The notes: generated from the letters alone by a model not told the origin. Counted from the first letter of the stretch, positions 16,727-25,277 are shown. The stretch: 51,071 bases of DNA from an uncultured Eubacteriales bacterium (GCA_902761825.1 CACWLY010000028.1:1-51071); one strand, 5' to 3'. A program made the numbers and translations.

Positions 16727-16837
16727 GCGAAACGTATATTCAAAAAAAGTGTCAGGAATCGAAAAAAAGTTGCATTCCGACGCCGCCGAAAAAAGCATAT
16801 CGAAAATTGTTGCTATGAAATCCGGAAAAATTGTGAA

Positions 16838-16865
16838 TGTTTTCTTGACGGCGTCCGTATATAAT
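16838..16865 (+). promoter_or_regulatory. Promoter of the sugar importer operon, weak -35
   Basis: TATAAT (16860-16865) is a perfect -10, but the hexamer 16-17 nt upstream (about 16838, TGTTTT) is poor. Such a promoter usually needs an activator. The AT-rich stretch 16740-16840 upstream would be the place for its site. The leader is about 45 nt and ends in GGGAGGTAA before the ATG. Confidence 0.5.
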
Positions 16866-16918
16866 GGGAGCATCAAAAGGTCTTTGAGCAAGGCCTAATA
16901 ATTTGGGAGGTAACCTTT

Positions 16919-17884
16919 ATGAAGAAGTTTGTCGCATTGCTGCTGATGCTGGCGATGGTGCTGTGCTGCGCGGCTGCCATGGCCGACGGTATCAAGGTTG
17001 GCATCATCAACCTGGATCCCTCCGAGTCCGGCTATCGTGAGGCCAACGTTCGCAACCTGACCGAAACCTTCACCGCCGAGAACGGCTATGACGCCACTTT
17101 CGTCACCGCTCCCACCGCCGATAAGCAGCTGGAAGCTGCCCGCGGCTTCATCACCGCCGGCGTCAAGTACATCCTGGTGTCCGCCGCCGAGACCACCGGC
17201 TGGGACGAAGTCCTGACCGACGCTCAGGAAGCCGGCATCACCGTGTTCCTGTTTGACCGTATGATCGAATGCGATCCCAGCCTGTATGCCGCCGCCGTCG
17301 TTTCCGACATGCGTCAGGAAGGCGAGACCGCCGTGGCTTGGCTGGAGAGCCTGGGCCTGGAAGAGTATAACATCCTGCACATTCAGGGCCAGCTGGGCAG
17401 CGCCGCTCAGATCGGCCGCTCCGATCCTCTGACCGAAAAGTGCGCTGCTGAAGCCAACTGGACCATCGTCCGCGAAGGCACCGGCGGCGACAGCTGGGAT
17501 CCCAACGAAGCCCGCAAGATCGCCGAGGCTGCCATCAACGCCGGCGAGAAGTTCAACATCGTGTACGCCGAGAACGACGGCATGGCTGACGGCGTTGTGG
17601 CCGCTCTGGATGCTGCCGGCATCACCCACGGCGTGGACGGCGACGTGTACATCATGGGCTTCGACTGCAACAAGTGGGCGCTCGAAAAGCTGCTGAACGG
17701 CGAATGGAACTACGACGGCCAGTGCAGCCCCTTCCAGGCTGTGAAGATCGACGAAATGATCAAGGTTCTGGAAGCCGGCGGCCAGATCGAGGGCCTGAAC
17801 GATCTGAACCAGATCATCTCCGAGGAGAAGGGCTTCGACGCCAAGACCATCACCCAGGCTGATATCGACGCTTACGGCCTGTAA
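16919..17884 (+). CDS. ytfQ: Sugar ABC transporter substrate-binding protein, YtfQ-like
   Basis: This 321-aa exported binding protein is the receptor of the importer encoded downstream. It has the type I periplasmic-binding fold with the YtfQ pattern: TGWDEVLTDAQEAGITVFL, a DRMIE strand (ligand-contact Arg), HIQGQLGSAAQIGR and IVYAENDGMADG. E. coli YtfQ binds the furanose forms of galactose and arabinose, so a furanose sugar from hemicellulose is the best guess. The signal peptide ends in AAMAD. Two cysteines near residue 17 do not make a good lipobox. Codon use is very biased toward GCC/GAC/AAG-type codons, as in highly expressed genes. It is followed by a strong hairpin that probably raises its level over the other subunits. 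Confidence 0.9.
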   Translation: MKKFVALLLMLAMVLCCAAAMADGIKVGIINLDPSESGYREANVRNLTETFTAENGYDATFVTAPTADKQLEAARGFITAGVKYILVSAAETTGWDEVLTDAQEAGITVFLFDRMIECDPSLYAAAVVSDMRQEGETAVAWLESLGLEEYNILHIQGQLGSAAQIGRSDPLTEKCAAEANWTIVREGTGGDSWDPNEARKIAEAAINAGEKFNIVYAENDGMADGVVAALDAAGITHGVDGDVYIMGFDCNKWALEKLLNGEWNYDGQCSPFQAVKIDEMIKVLEAGGQIEGLNDLNQIISEEKGFDAKTITQADIDAYGL

Positions 17885-17901
17885 TTCAAGCATAACACAG
17901 C

Positions 17902-17942
17902 GGCGCGGTATGAACATGCGCGTTCATACCGCGCCTTCTTTC
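17902..17942 (+). terminator. Attenuator hairpin between binding-protein and ATPase genes
   Basis: A 14-bp perfect stem (17902-17915 with 17922-17935) has a 6-nt loop and is followed by TTCTTT. It would end part of the transcripts after ytfQ. The same arrangement is seen at 5207-5237 in the BMP operon. Confidence 0.75.
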
Positions 17943-17995
17943 AGAAAAACAGAGGCGCGCAGCAGCGCCTCAGATCCGGGAAGGAGCAATCCCAG

Positions 17996-19423
17996 ATGCA
18001 GAACGATGCGGTATTGACCATGCGCGGAATCTGTAAACGGTTTCCGGGCACCATGGCGCTGAACCATGTGGATTTTACCCTGCGCAAAGGCGAGATCCAC
18101 GCACTGATGGGGGAAAACGGCGCGGGAAAATCCACGCTGATCAAGGTGCTGGATGCCCAGAACGCGGGCATCAGCACGGTCTATCAGGAGATCACCCTGT
18201 GTCCCAACCTGACGGTGGCCGAAAACATGTTTATCGGCCGCGATCCGGGAAAGTCCGTTCATTGGAAGGAATACGAAAAGCGGGCCGCCGCGATCCTGGA
18301 CGGTCTGGGCATTCCCGCCCGGCCCAGGCAGGAGCTGTCCCGCTGCTCGCTGGCCGTCCAGCAGATGGTAGCCATCGCCCGCGCGGTGGATATGAAGTGC
18401 AAGGTGCTGATCCTGGACGAGCCCACCTCCTCCCTGGATGAAAAAGAGGTGGAGATGCTGTTCAAGCTCATGCGCGATCTGCGCGCGCGGGGCGTGGGCA
18501 TCATCTTCGTCACCCACTTCCTGGAGCAGGTGTACGAGGTCAGCGACCGCATCACCGTGCTGCGCAACGGCGAGCTGGTGGGCGAATACGCCGTGGCCGA
18601 TCTGCCCCAGGTGGAGCTGGTGGCCAAAATGATGGGCAAGGACCTGAACGACCTGGCCGATCTGGAGCAGGTCGGTCAGAAGAGCCTGGGCGGACAGGAA
18701 GTCGTCTATGACGCCCGGGGGCTGTCCAGCAGCGAAAGCCGCCCCTTCGATTTCAGCATCCGCTGCGGCGAGGTCAACGGCTTTACCGGCCTGCTGGGCT
18801 CGGGCCGCAGCGAAAGCGTGCGCGCCGTGTTCGGGGCCGACCGCGTGACCGGCGGCAAGGTGCAGATCAAGGGAAAGACCGTGAAGATCAGCAAGCCCCA
18901 CGACGCCATGACGCACGGGATCGGCTATCTGCCCGAGGACCGCAAGCGCGACGGCATCATCGCCGATCTGAGCGTGCGCGAAAACATCATCCTTGCGCTG
19001 CAGGTCATGAAGGGATTCTTCCATCCCATGTCGCGCTCGCAGATGGAAAAGTTTGCCGACGAATATATTCAGGCCTTGCAGATCAAGACCGCTTCCCAGG
19101 ATACGCCCATCAAATCGCTTTCCGGCGGCAACCAGCAGAAGGTCATCCTCGCGCGCTGGCTGCTGACGCATCCGGATTATCTGATCCTGGACGAGCCTAC
19201 CCGCGGCATCGACGTGGGCACAAAGCTCGAGATCCAGAAGCTGGTGCTGAAGCTGGCGGAGGAGAACATGAGCGTTACCTTCATTTCCTCCGAAATCGAG
19301 GAAATGCTGCGCGTCTGCTCGCGCCTGATCGTGATGCGCGACCGCAAGATCGTGGGCGAGCTGAGCGGGGACGATCTGACTCAGGGACATGTGATGAAGA
19401 CCATTGCGGGAGGTGAGCAGTAA
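17996..19423 (+). CDS. ytfR: Sugar ABC transporter ATPase, two ABC domains, with an apparent internal deletion (YtfR-like)
   Basis: The 475-aa protein would energise sugar import. Domain 1 has Walker A GENGAGKST (39-47). The sequence then runs from LIKVL (48-52) straight into DAQNAGISTVYQE (53-65). Relatives such as E. coli YtfR have about 24 residues between these blocks, forming the TGVxxPDxGxIxxxG strands. This looks like an in-frame loss of about 72 nt at position 18151/18152, and the total length is short by the same amount. Walker B ILDEPTSS follows normally. Domain 2 has a lysine-less Walker A (GLLGSGRSE), as usual, and an intact LSGGNQQ and Walker B. Whether the protein still works is uncertain, because domain 1 holds the only intact Walker A. 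The start has AAGGAG upstream. Confidence 0.88.
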   Translation: MQNDAVLTMRGICKRFPGTMALNHVDFTLRKGEIHALMGENGAGKSTLIKVLDAQNAGISTVYQEITLCPNLTVAENMFIGRDPGKSVHWKEYEKRAAAILDGLGIPARPRQELSRCSLAVQQMVAIARAVDMKCKVLILDEPTSSLDEKEVEMLFKLMRDLRARGVGIIFVTHFLEQVYEVSDRITVLRNGELVGEYAVADLPQVELVAKMMGKDLNDLADLEQVGQKSLGGQEVVYDARGLSSSESRPFDFSIRCGEVNGFTGLLGSGRSESVRAVFGADRVTGGKVQIKGKTVKISKPHDAMTHGIGYLPEDRKRDGIIADLSVRENIILALQVMKGFFHPMSRSQMEKFADEYIQALQIKTASQDTPIKSLSGGNQQKVILARWLLTHPDYLILDEPTRGIDVGTKLEIQKLVLKLAEENMSVTFISSEIEEMLRVCSRLIVMRDRKIVGELSGDDLTQGHVMKTIAGGEQ

Positions 19424-19424
19424 G

Positions 19425-20504
19425 ATGAAGCAGAAAAGAAAAGCCTTTTCCGGGATCGGCCAGCTGATCATCCCGCTGGTCGCGCTGAGCCTGCTGATCC
19501 TGTTCAATCTGTTCCGTGATCCGGGCTTCTTCAGCATCGGCGTGGCCGTCAACAGCAGCGGGAACAAGGTGCTCAGCGGCAACCTGATCAGCGTTATCGA
19601 CAGCGCAAGCGAGCTTGCGATCATTTCCATGGGCATGACGCTCGTGACCGCGGCCTGCGGCGGACAGGATATTTCGGTCGGCGCCGTGGGCTCGATCGCC
19701 GGCGCGGTGTTCGTCAAGGTGCTGCTCGGCGCTTCCTCCATTAACGGCGGCATCGTCGTGCTGGGCATCATCGCCTGCTGCCTGGCTACGATCGCGTTCA
19801 AGCTGTTCAACGGCGCGCTGGTCGCCGTGTTCAGGATCCAGCCCATGATCGCCACGCTGATCCTTTACTCCTGCGGCCGCAGCATCGCCTATTGGATCAG
19901 CGGCAGCGCAACGCCGCAGCTCAACAGCCCGATCATCAGCGCGATGGGCATGACCATCCCGGGCATTCCCGTTCCCACGCCGATCTTCGCTGTGATCCTG
20001 GTGGGATTGCTGCTGGCGCTGCTGTTCAAACTGACCAATACCAGCCTGTATACCCAGACCGTGGGCATCAATCAGGGCGCGGCCAGGCTGAACGGCATCA
20101 ACCCGATCCTGATCAAGCTGCTCAGCTTCGTGATCCTGGGCGTGTGCGTGGCCGTTGCCGCCGTGATCGGCGTTTGCCGCATGGGCAACCTGAGCCACAA
20201 AACGCTGCTGGTGGATATCGAAATGGACGCCATCCTGGCCGTCGCGATCGGCGGCAATAACCTGGGCGGCGGCAAGTTCCGCATCAGCGGCAGTATCCTC
20301 GGTGCGTACATCATTCAGATGCTTACCACCACGCTGTACGCCATGAACGTTCCGCCCGTGAACGTGAAGGCGTACAAGGCCGTCGTGATCGTGATCATCG
20401 TGGTGGCGGGTTCTCCCGTCGTCAAGAGCAAGGTGACGGCGATGTGGAACCGCCTGCGTTCGGGCGGCAGCACCGCCGCCGTCCAGAAGGGGGTGAGGGG
20501 ATGA
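19425..20504 (+). CDS. ytfT: Sugar ABC transporter permease, YtfT-like
   Basis: This is a 359-aa membrane permease of the RbsC/YtfT family. Multiple hydrophobic helices are visible. Family landmarks are ELAIISMGMTLVTAACGGQDISVGAVG in the first half and the coupling-loop region TVGINQGAARLNGI. The chosen start is the ATG at 19425, one base after the ATPase stop, with GGGAGGTGAG upstream; a TTG 21 bases earlier is less likely. The next permease starts in the overlap ATGA, so the two membrane subunits are made together. Confidence 0.92.
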   Translation: MKQKRKAFSGIGQLIIPLVALSLLILFNLFRDPGFFSIGVAVNSSGNKVLSGNLISVIDSASELAIISMGMTLVTAACGGQDISVGAVGSIAGAVFVKVLLGASSINGGIVVLGIIACCLATIAFKLFNGALVAVFRIQPMIATLILYSCGRSIAYWISGSATPQLNSPIISAMGMTIPGIPVPTPIFAVILVGLLLALLFKLTNTSLYTQTVGINQGAARLNGINPILIKLLSFVILGVCVAVAAVIGVCRMGNLSHKTLLVDIEMDAILAVAIGGNNLGGGKFRISGSILGAYIIQMLTTTLYAMNVPPVNVKAYKAVVIVIIVVAGSPVVKSKVTAMWNRLRSGGSTAAVQKGVRG

Positions 20505-21604
20505 GCGCCGTGAAAACCGAACGCGCCGCGAAGCGCCGCGAGCCGCTGACCAATACCTCGCTGCTGATGCTGATCAGCGTCTGCATCTTCTTCTTCATGT
20601 ACGCGGCTGCGATTATCTTCATGGGCGATTCCGGCTTTACCAAGCCGCAGATGTTCTTCGATCTGCTCAACGATAACGCGTATCTGATCATTATCGCCTG
20701 CAGTCTGACCATCGTTATGATCGGCGGAGGCATCAATATCAGCGTCGGCGGCGTGATCGGGCTTACGGTCATGGCCTGCGCGCTGTTCCTGAACGGAAAC
20801 GGCATCGAAAACAGCTTCCTGAGCATCCTGCTTACGCTTCTGCTGGCGCTGGGCATCGGCCTGGCCTTTGGCGTGGGGCAGGGCTTCCTGGTCAGCTATC
20901 TGGATATCCAGCCCTTCATCGTAACGCTGGCCGGCATGTTCCTGTCCCGCGGCCTGACCACCATCCTTTCCGTCAATCCCGTCAAGGTGACGCACGCGGG
21001 CTTCCTGGAGCTGGTAAAGACCAAGATCAAAATCCCCTGGCTGGGGTACACCGCCCAGAACGGCAACCTGATCCCTGCCAAGCTCGAGATCGGCGCAGTC
21101 GTCGCGCTGTGCGTCGTGGTGCTCATGTATGTGCTGCTGCGCTATATGCGCCTCGGACGCCATATCTACGCGCTCGGCGGCAACCAGCAGAGCGCGCTGA
21201 TGCTGGGCATCAACGTAAGGCGCGCCCGCTTCTCCAGCTATGTCATCAGCGGCGTGCTCAGCGGCCTTGCCGGCTTCATCTTCCTGATGCATAAGCCCAC
21301 CGGCAACGCCAGCGTGGCCATGCGCAGCGAGATGGACGCCATCGCCGCATCGATCATCGGCGGCACGCTGCTGACCGGCGGCGTGGGCAACGTGATCGGC
21401 ACCTTCTTCGGCGTCATGATCCTTGCGACCATCCAGAAGATCATCGGCCTGAGCCCGCTCAAGGAATCCTACTGGCAGGATATGACCAGCGGCGCAATGC
21501 TGGGCTTCTTCATCCTGCTGCAGAGCGTGGTGCTGTCCAGCCGCGGCAAAAAAATGAAGCTGCCCGACTGGATGAAGATCGGCGCGCCGAAAAAAACGGC
21601 GTAG
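20501..21604 (+). CDS. yjfF: Sugar ABC transporter permease, YjfF-like
   Basis: This is the second membrane permease of the importer, 367 aa, of the YjfF branch. The N-terminus is basic (KTERAAKRREP), followed by about nine helices. Landmarks are TIVMIGGGINISVGGVIGL, YLDIQPFIVTLAGMFLSRG and GRHIYALGGNQQSALMLGI in the coupling loop. The start ATG at 20501 overlaps the previous stop (ATGA), with GGGGGTGAGGGG upstream. Having two different permeases after a YtfQ-type receptor and YtfR-type ATPase matches the galactofuranose/arabinofuranose importer layout of E. coli. A good terminator follows. Confidence 0.92.
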   Translation: MSAVKTERAAKRREPLTNTSLLMLISVCIFFFMYAAAIIFMGDSGFTKPQMFFDLLNDNAYLIIIACSLTIVMIGGGINISVGGVIGLTVMACALFLNGNGIENSFLSILLTLLLALGIGLAFGVGQGFLVSYLDIQPFIVTLAGMFLSRGLTTILSVNPVKVTHAGFLELVKTKIKIPWLGYTAQNGNLIPAKLEIGAVVALCVVVLMYVLLRYMRLGRHIYALGGNQQSALMLGINVRRARFSSYVISGVLSGLAGFIFLMHKPTGNASVAMRSEMDAIAASIIGGTLLTGGVGNVIGTFFGVMILATIQKIIGLSPLKESYWQDMTSGAMLGFFILLQSVVLSSRGKKMKLPDWMKIGAPKKTA

Positions 21605-21630
21605 GCCGAACGAAAAACGCAATAAAAGAG

Positions 21631-21669
21631 AGAAACGGCAAAGGGCGCTGACTCCTGCCGTTTCTTTTT
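21631..21669 (+). terminator. Terminator of the sugar importer operon
   Basis: AGAAACGGCA (21631-21640) pairs with TGCCGTTTCT (21656-21665), followed by TTTTC. It ends the ytfQRT-yjfF transcript 27 bp after the stop codon. Confidence 0.85.
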
Positions 21670-21682
21670 CTATTCTGATTTT

Positions 21683-21867
21683 ATACTATTCTCAATCTAA
21701 AATCTTATCATCTTTGGGTGTCTTTTCCGTCTTGGCGTTGCTTCATTCCGGTCAACGTAGCGCTGCTACGCCTCCCAACGTAGCGCTGCTACGCCTCCCT
21801 CCATTCAGCTTAGCCAGGGCGAAAAATCCATCCCAAATCTGATAATCTTTTATACTGAGAATAGTAT
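21683..21867. mobile_element. MITE-like element, copy 1 (185 bp)
   Basis: The ends are imperfect inverted repeats of 36 bp: ATACTATTCTCA and onward at the left, and its complement ending GAGAATAGTAT at the right, 29 of 36 positions matching by hand. TA lies at both borders, consistent with a TA target duplication as made by IS630/Tc1-mariner-type transposases. The interior has no gene and is less GC-rich than its surroundings. It sits in the 304-bp gap between the convergent yjfF and pyk genes. The first 86 bp are identical to copy 2 at 28495-28597. Confidence 0.8.
21754..21799 (+). repeat. 23-bp tandem duplication inside MITE copy 1
   Basis: Two perfect adjacent 23-bp units (21754-21776 and 21777-21799) each contain the palindrome CGTAGC-GCT-GCTACG. 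Copy 2 retains only the first part of one unit. Confidence 0.9.
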
Positions 21868-21908
21868 TACAGCCTGAGAATACCGTTCAAAGCATTCGTC
21901 AGGCGATA

Positions 21909-23327
21909 TCACGGCACGCTCTCGATGCGCAGCACGTTGGTATTGCCGCTTGCGCCGCTGGTGTCGCCGCCTGTCATGACGATGGTATCGCCCTTATGCA
22001 GGCCAAGCGCGTCGCGCGCGGCGCGGACGGCGTAGTAGTACAGCACGTCCATACTGGGGAACTGCTCGGTCAGCATGGGCAGCACGCCCCAGGAAAGGGC
22101 GAGCTTGTACCAGGCTTTTTTGCTGGTGGCGAGGCCGACGATATCGGTGGGCGCGCGGAAGCGCGAAACCATGCGCACGGTCATGCCGCTTAGCGAGGTG
22201 ACCACGATCGCTTTTGCGTTCAGGTCGATGCCCATGGTGCAGGCGGCGTGGCTGATGGCGTCCACCCGATTTTCGATGTGGAAGGCCTGGGTATGGAAGC
22301 GCTCGGTAAAATCGATATGCCGTTCGGTTTCCAGCGCAATCTCGCTCATCACGCGCACCGAAGCGACGGGATATTTGCCTGCGGCGGATTCGCCGCTGAG
22401 CATGATGGCGCTCGTTCCGTCGTATACGGCGTTGGCCACGTCGCTGATTTCGGCGCGGGTGGGACGGGGATTGGTGATCATGCTCTCCAGCATTTCGGTG
22501 GCGGTGATCACGCGCTTGCCGAGCATGCGGCATTTGGTGATCAGGTATTTCTGAATGGCGGGCAGCTCGGTAAAGGGCACCTCCACGCCCAGATCGCCGC
22601 GGGCGACCATGATACCTTCGCAGACCGAGCAGATTTCGTCGATGTTGTCCACGCCGCTCTGGTTTTCGATCTTGGCGATCACGTCGATGTTCTCGCCGCC
22701 GTTGGCCTTGAGGAACTTTTTCATGTCCACCAGGTCCTGCTTGCGCGACACGAAGGACGCGGCGATGAAATCCACGTCGTTTCTGATGCCGAACAGCAGG
22801 TCCTTTTTATCCTGCTCGCTCAGGAAGGCCTGGCGCAGCACCTTGCCGGGAAAGCTCATGCTCTTGCGGTCGCTGAGCACGCCGCCGGTGAGCACCCGGC
22901 AATGGGCCTCGGTGCCGTTTTCAAGGCTTTCGACCTCGAAGATCACCAGGCCGTTATTGACCAGGATGCGGTCGCCGGGGGCCAGGTCGTCGATCAGGCC
23001 GGAATAGCTGACCGATACGATGCTTTCGTCGCCCTCGGTTTCGCGGGTGGTAAAGGTGAAGCGGTCGCCGTCCTTGAGGGTGATTTTTCCGTTTTTGAAG
23101 GTTTTGATGCGGTATTCGGGGCCTTTCGTGTCCAGCATGATCGCGATGGGCAGGTTCAGCTCTTCGCGGACGGCCTTGATCATATCGATCTTTTTCTGGT
23201 GCTCCTCATGCGTGCCGTGCGAAAAATTGAGCCGGGCCACGTTCAGCCCCTTCAGGCACATCTCCCGGAAAATGGCCGGATCCTCGCTGGACGGGCCGAT
23301 GGTGCAGATGATCTTGGTTTTTCTCAT
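21909..23327 (-). CDS. pyk: Pyruvate kinase
   Basis: The enzyme converts phosphoenolpyruvate and ADP to pyruvate and ATP in the last step of glycolysis. At 472 aa it is the standard length without the C-terminal PEP-utiliser-like extension seen in some Bacillota. Landmarks are TKIICTIGPSS at the start, NFSHGTHEEH, MLDTKGPE, IAKIENQSGVDNIDEI (active-site Lys and Glu), VARGDLGVE, and a C-terminal allosteric domain with VVTSLSG. The chosen start is the ATG at 23327, with AAAGGAG upstream; an open frame continues further but without a ribosome site. It follows the HAD gene by 32 bp on the same strand and probably shares its promoter. Confidence 0.96.
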   Translation of the reverse strand: MRKTKIICTIGPSSEDPAIFREMCLKGLNVARLNFSHGTHEEHQKKIDMIKAVREELNLPIAIMLDTKGPEYRIKTFKNGKITLKDGDRFTFTTRETEGDESIVSVSYSGLIDDLAPGDRILVNNGLVIFEVESLENGTEAHCRVLTGGVLSDRKSMSFPGKVLRQAFLSEQDKKDLLFGIRNDVDFIAASFVSRKQDLVDMKKFLKANGGENIDVIAKIENQSGVDNIDEICSVCEGIMVARGDLGVEVPFTELPAIQKYLITKCRMLGKRVITATEMLESMITNPRPTRAEISDVANAVYDGTSAIMLSGESAAGKYPVASVRVMSEIALETERHIDFTERFHTQAFHIENRVDAISHAACTMGIDLNAKAIVVTSLSGMTVRMVSRFRAPTDIVGLATSKKAWYKLALSWGVLPMLTEQFPSMDVLYYYAVRAARDALGLHKGDTIVMTGGDTSGASGNTNVLRIESVP

Positions 23328-23359
23328 GCGGAAAACTCCTTTCAGCTTACAAAAACGCG

Positions 23360-24238
23360 TTACTTTTTCAGCTCGTCCATCATGCGCTGGGCTTCGTCCA
23401 GCTGCTTGCGGTTCAGCGCGATATTGCGGCTTTCGGCGGCCACGCTGTCGAATATGCCGAATACGATCTGCTCCATATCGCTGCCCACGGAGTAATCGGT
23501 CGGCGCGACGAAATGCACGCGCCCGTGGATCAGCATATCGTTGACCACGGCGTTGCGCTTGCCGGTGTACACGCCGATGGAATGCCCGCCGCGGCTGCCG
23601 ACGAGCTTCATGCACGGCACGTCGGTGGTGCCGTCGCCGACGTAGATCATGTTGGTGAACGGCACGCGGCGCATATCGTGGGGCGTATGCTCGTTGAGCC
23701 TGTCGTTGTCGGTCACGTCCAGTATGCCCTTGTTGATGCGGTAGATGAACTGGGTCTTGTTCGTATAATTGACCGCCATGGCGGGCCATTCGGGCTCGCC
23801 GGATTCGTCGTTATAGACGAACTCGGCGGCATAGATCATTTTGAAGCGGTCGGCGATGGGCGTGCCCTCGACGATCTCCTTGATGCCGGAGGACAGCACG
23901 TAATGCTCCACCGCGAAGCCCAGCCTTTCCCCGTAGGCGTTCACGCGGTCAAACCAGGTGAGCATGCCGGGAAACAGCTCCACCTTCGCGCCCTGCCGGT
24001 TAAAGGTGCCGCGGCTGAGCTTCATGCCGCGTCTGCGCGCTTCCCAGATCATGACGTACATGTACGCCAGTATGGAATCCATATGATGCCGCGCGCCTTC
24101 GCGCTGACACAGCGCCCAGAAATCGCCCGCTTCCATGCCAAGCTCGGGGATGAATGCGTATTCCTGCATATCCCGGGGCGAAAGGGTATGATCAAAATCG
24201 TACATCAAAGCCAGGATCGGCTTCTCGGCTCCATCCAT
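23360..24238 (-). CDS. HAD-superfamily phosphatase (phosphoserine-phosphatase-like)
   Basis: This is a 292-aa cytoplasmic hydrolase. HAD motif I is MYDFDHTLS (nucleophile Asp14, acid Asp16), motif II is VLSSG (about 115-118), motif III is probably Lys161, and motif IV is VGDGTTDVP (201-208). A helical cap of about 90 residues follows motif I, as in the phosphoserine phosphatase group. The FDHT variant and long cap do not point to a known substrate. The GGGAGGAA site before the ATG fixes the start. It heads a two-gene unit with pyruvate kinase under a strong promoter. Confidence 0.85.
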   Translation of the reverse strand: MDGAEKPILALMYDFDHTLSPRDMQEYAFIPELGMEAGDFWALCQREGARHHMDSILAYMYVMIWEARRRGMKLSRGTFNRQGAKVELFPGMLTWFDRVNAYGERLGFAVEHYVLSSGIKEIVEGTPIADRFKMIYAAEFVYNDESGEPEWPAMAVNYTNKTQFIYRINKGILDVTDNDRLNEHTPHDMRRVPFTNMIYVGDGTTDVPCMKLVGSRGGHSIGVYTGKRNAVVNDMLIHGRVHFVAPTDYSVGSDMEQIVFGIFDSVAAESRNIALNRKQLDEAQRMMDELKK

Positions 24239-24293
24239 AGGACATTCCTCCCGCGTTCAAGATGGAAACAAATGCTTATTTTTCAGTAAAACC

Positions 24294-24322
24294 ATCATAT
24301 CAAAAACCGCGGGCGATGTCAA
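24294..24322 (-). promoter_or_regulatory. Sigma-A promoter of the HAD-pyk unit
   Basis: On the minus strand TTGACA (24317-24322) is followed after 17 nt by TATGAT (24294-24299), a near-consensus promoter. Confidence 0.85.
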
Positions 24323-24371
24323 TTCATACCGGCGGTATACGGATCGATTCGCGGAACGGCTCGCGCAGGGA

Positions 24372-24399
24372 TTGCGCGGTTCATGTCGAATAATATAAG
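24372..24399 (+). promoter_or_regulatory. Candidate promoter of the methyltransferase cassette
   Basis: TTGCGC (24372-24377) is followed after 16 nt by TATAAG (24394-24399). It is weaker than the divergent promoter about 50 bp to the left. Confidence 0.45.
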
Positions 24400-24442
24400 A
24401 ATACGCCCGCGCGCTCCGGGTGGGACGGGAGGAGGAAAACCG

Positions 24443-25267
24443 ATGGATCTCCACGATTTTCAGGACGTGGCGGAGAATTATGACCGCTATCTCGAAGCGA
24501 TGTACGCAACCGACGACCATCATGAGCATTTTCAGGAATTTTACCTGAACCTCGCCCGGCAGTACGGCGCGGGCGGCGTGGTGGACGTCGCCTGCGGCAC
24601 CGGAGCGGTGCTGCTGTATCTCGCGGAAAGAGGCGTTGAGATCGACGGCACCGATCTGTCCGCCGAAATGTGCAGGTTGGCCGCCGCCAAAGCGGAGGCG
24701 ATGGGGCTGAAGCTGCGGATCATTCCGGCCGATATGACCGCGTTTTCCTCCGGCCGCAAATATTCGCTCGCCATTATCGCGCGCAGCGGCTTTATGCATT
24801 TGCCCACGCAGGAGCTTCAGGAAAAGGCGCTGCGGAATTTGCGGGAGCAGCTGCTTCCCGGCGGCATACTGACGCTCAACACCTTTGACCCGTGGCCGCC
24901 GATCCAGGCGCAGCAGATGCGGACGACGCCGGAGGATTATACCTTCCGCCTGGAATACGTGAACAGCGCCGGGAACCGGGAAAAGATATACAACGCCATC
25001 ACGTACGATCCTTATTCGCAGCAGATGTACGGCAACTGGAAGTTTGTGGAATACGGCGCGGGCGGCGAAGTGATTTCCGAGCGCATCCGTCCGCTGCGGA
25101 TGCGGCAGACCACCCGCTGGGAAATGTTCCTGCTGGCCAGGCTGTGCGGGTTTGAGGTGACGGATATCTATCGCGGGTATAACGGGGACAAGGAGGATCT
25201 GAACGATATCTCGACCGCGTCCAGGTATCGGGAAAACCTGATCTGGATACTGAAACGGAAGGACTGA
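24443..25267 (+). CDS. Class I SAM-dependent methyltransferase
   Basis: This 274-aa cytoplasmic enzyme has the Rossmann-type methyltransferase core. Motif I is VVDVACGTGAVLLYLA, the acidic loop is IDGTDLSAEM, and post-motif II RKYSLAIIARSGFMHL leads to LLPGGILTLNTFDP. The C-terminal half shows the beta hairpins typical of small-molecule methyltransferases (Methyltransf_11/25 group). The substrate is unknown. I chose the ATG at 24443, which has GGGAGGAGG at ideal distance, over an in-frame ATG at 24383. It is the first gene of a tight five-gene run. Confidence 0.85.
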   Translation: MDLHDFQDVAENYDRYLEAMYATDDHHEHFQEFYLNLARQYGAGGVVDVACGTGAVLLYLAERGVEIDGTDLSAEMCRLAAAKAEAMGLKLRIIPADMTAFSSGRKYSLAIIARSGFMHLPTQELQEKALRNLREQLLPGGILTLNTFDPWPPIQAQQMRTTPEDYTFRLEYVNSAGNREKIYNAITYDPYSQQMYGNWKFVEYGAGGEVISERIRPLRMRQTTRWEMFLLARLCGFEVTDIYRGYNGDKEDLNDISTASRYRENLIWILKRKD

Positions 25268-25277
25268 TATCAGCCGC

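Noticed and set aside
16845-16865. TTGACG followed by TATAAT as a promoter
   Set aside because: The spacing is 9 nt, too short for sigma-A. I used the same TATAAT with a weak -35 further upstream.
17924-19855. Open frame of about 640 codons on the minus strand
   Set aside because: It is antisense to the sugar ATPase and permease genes and of low complexity.
21868-21908. Second partial MITE end (CTGAGAATACC) after copy 1
   Set aside because: Only about nine bases match the terminus and there is no partner end, so chance is likely.
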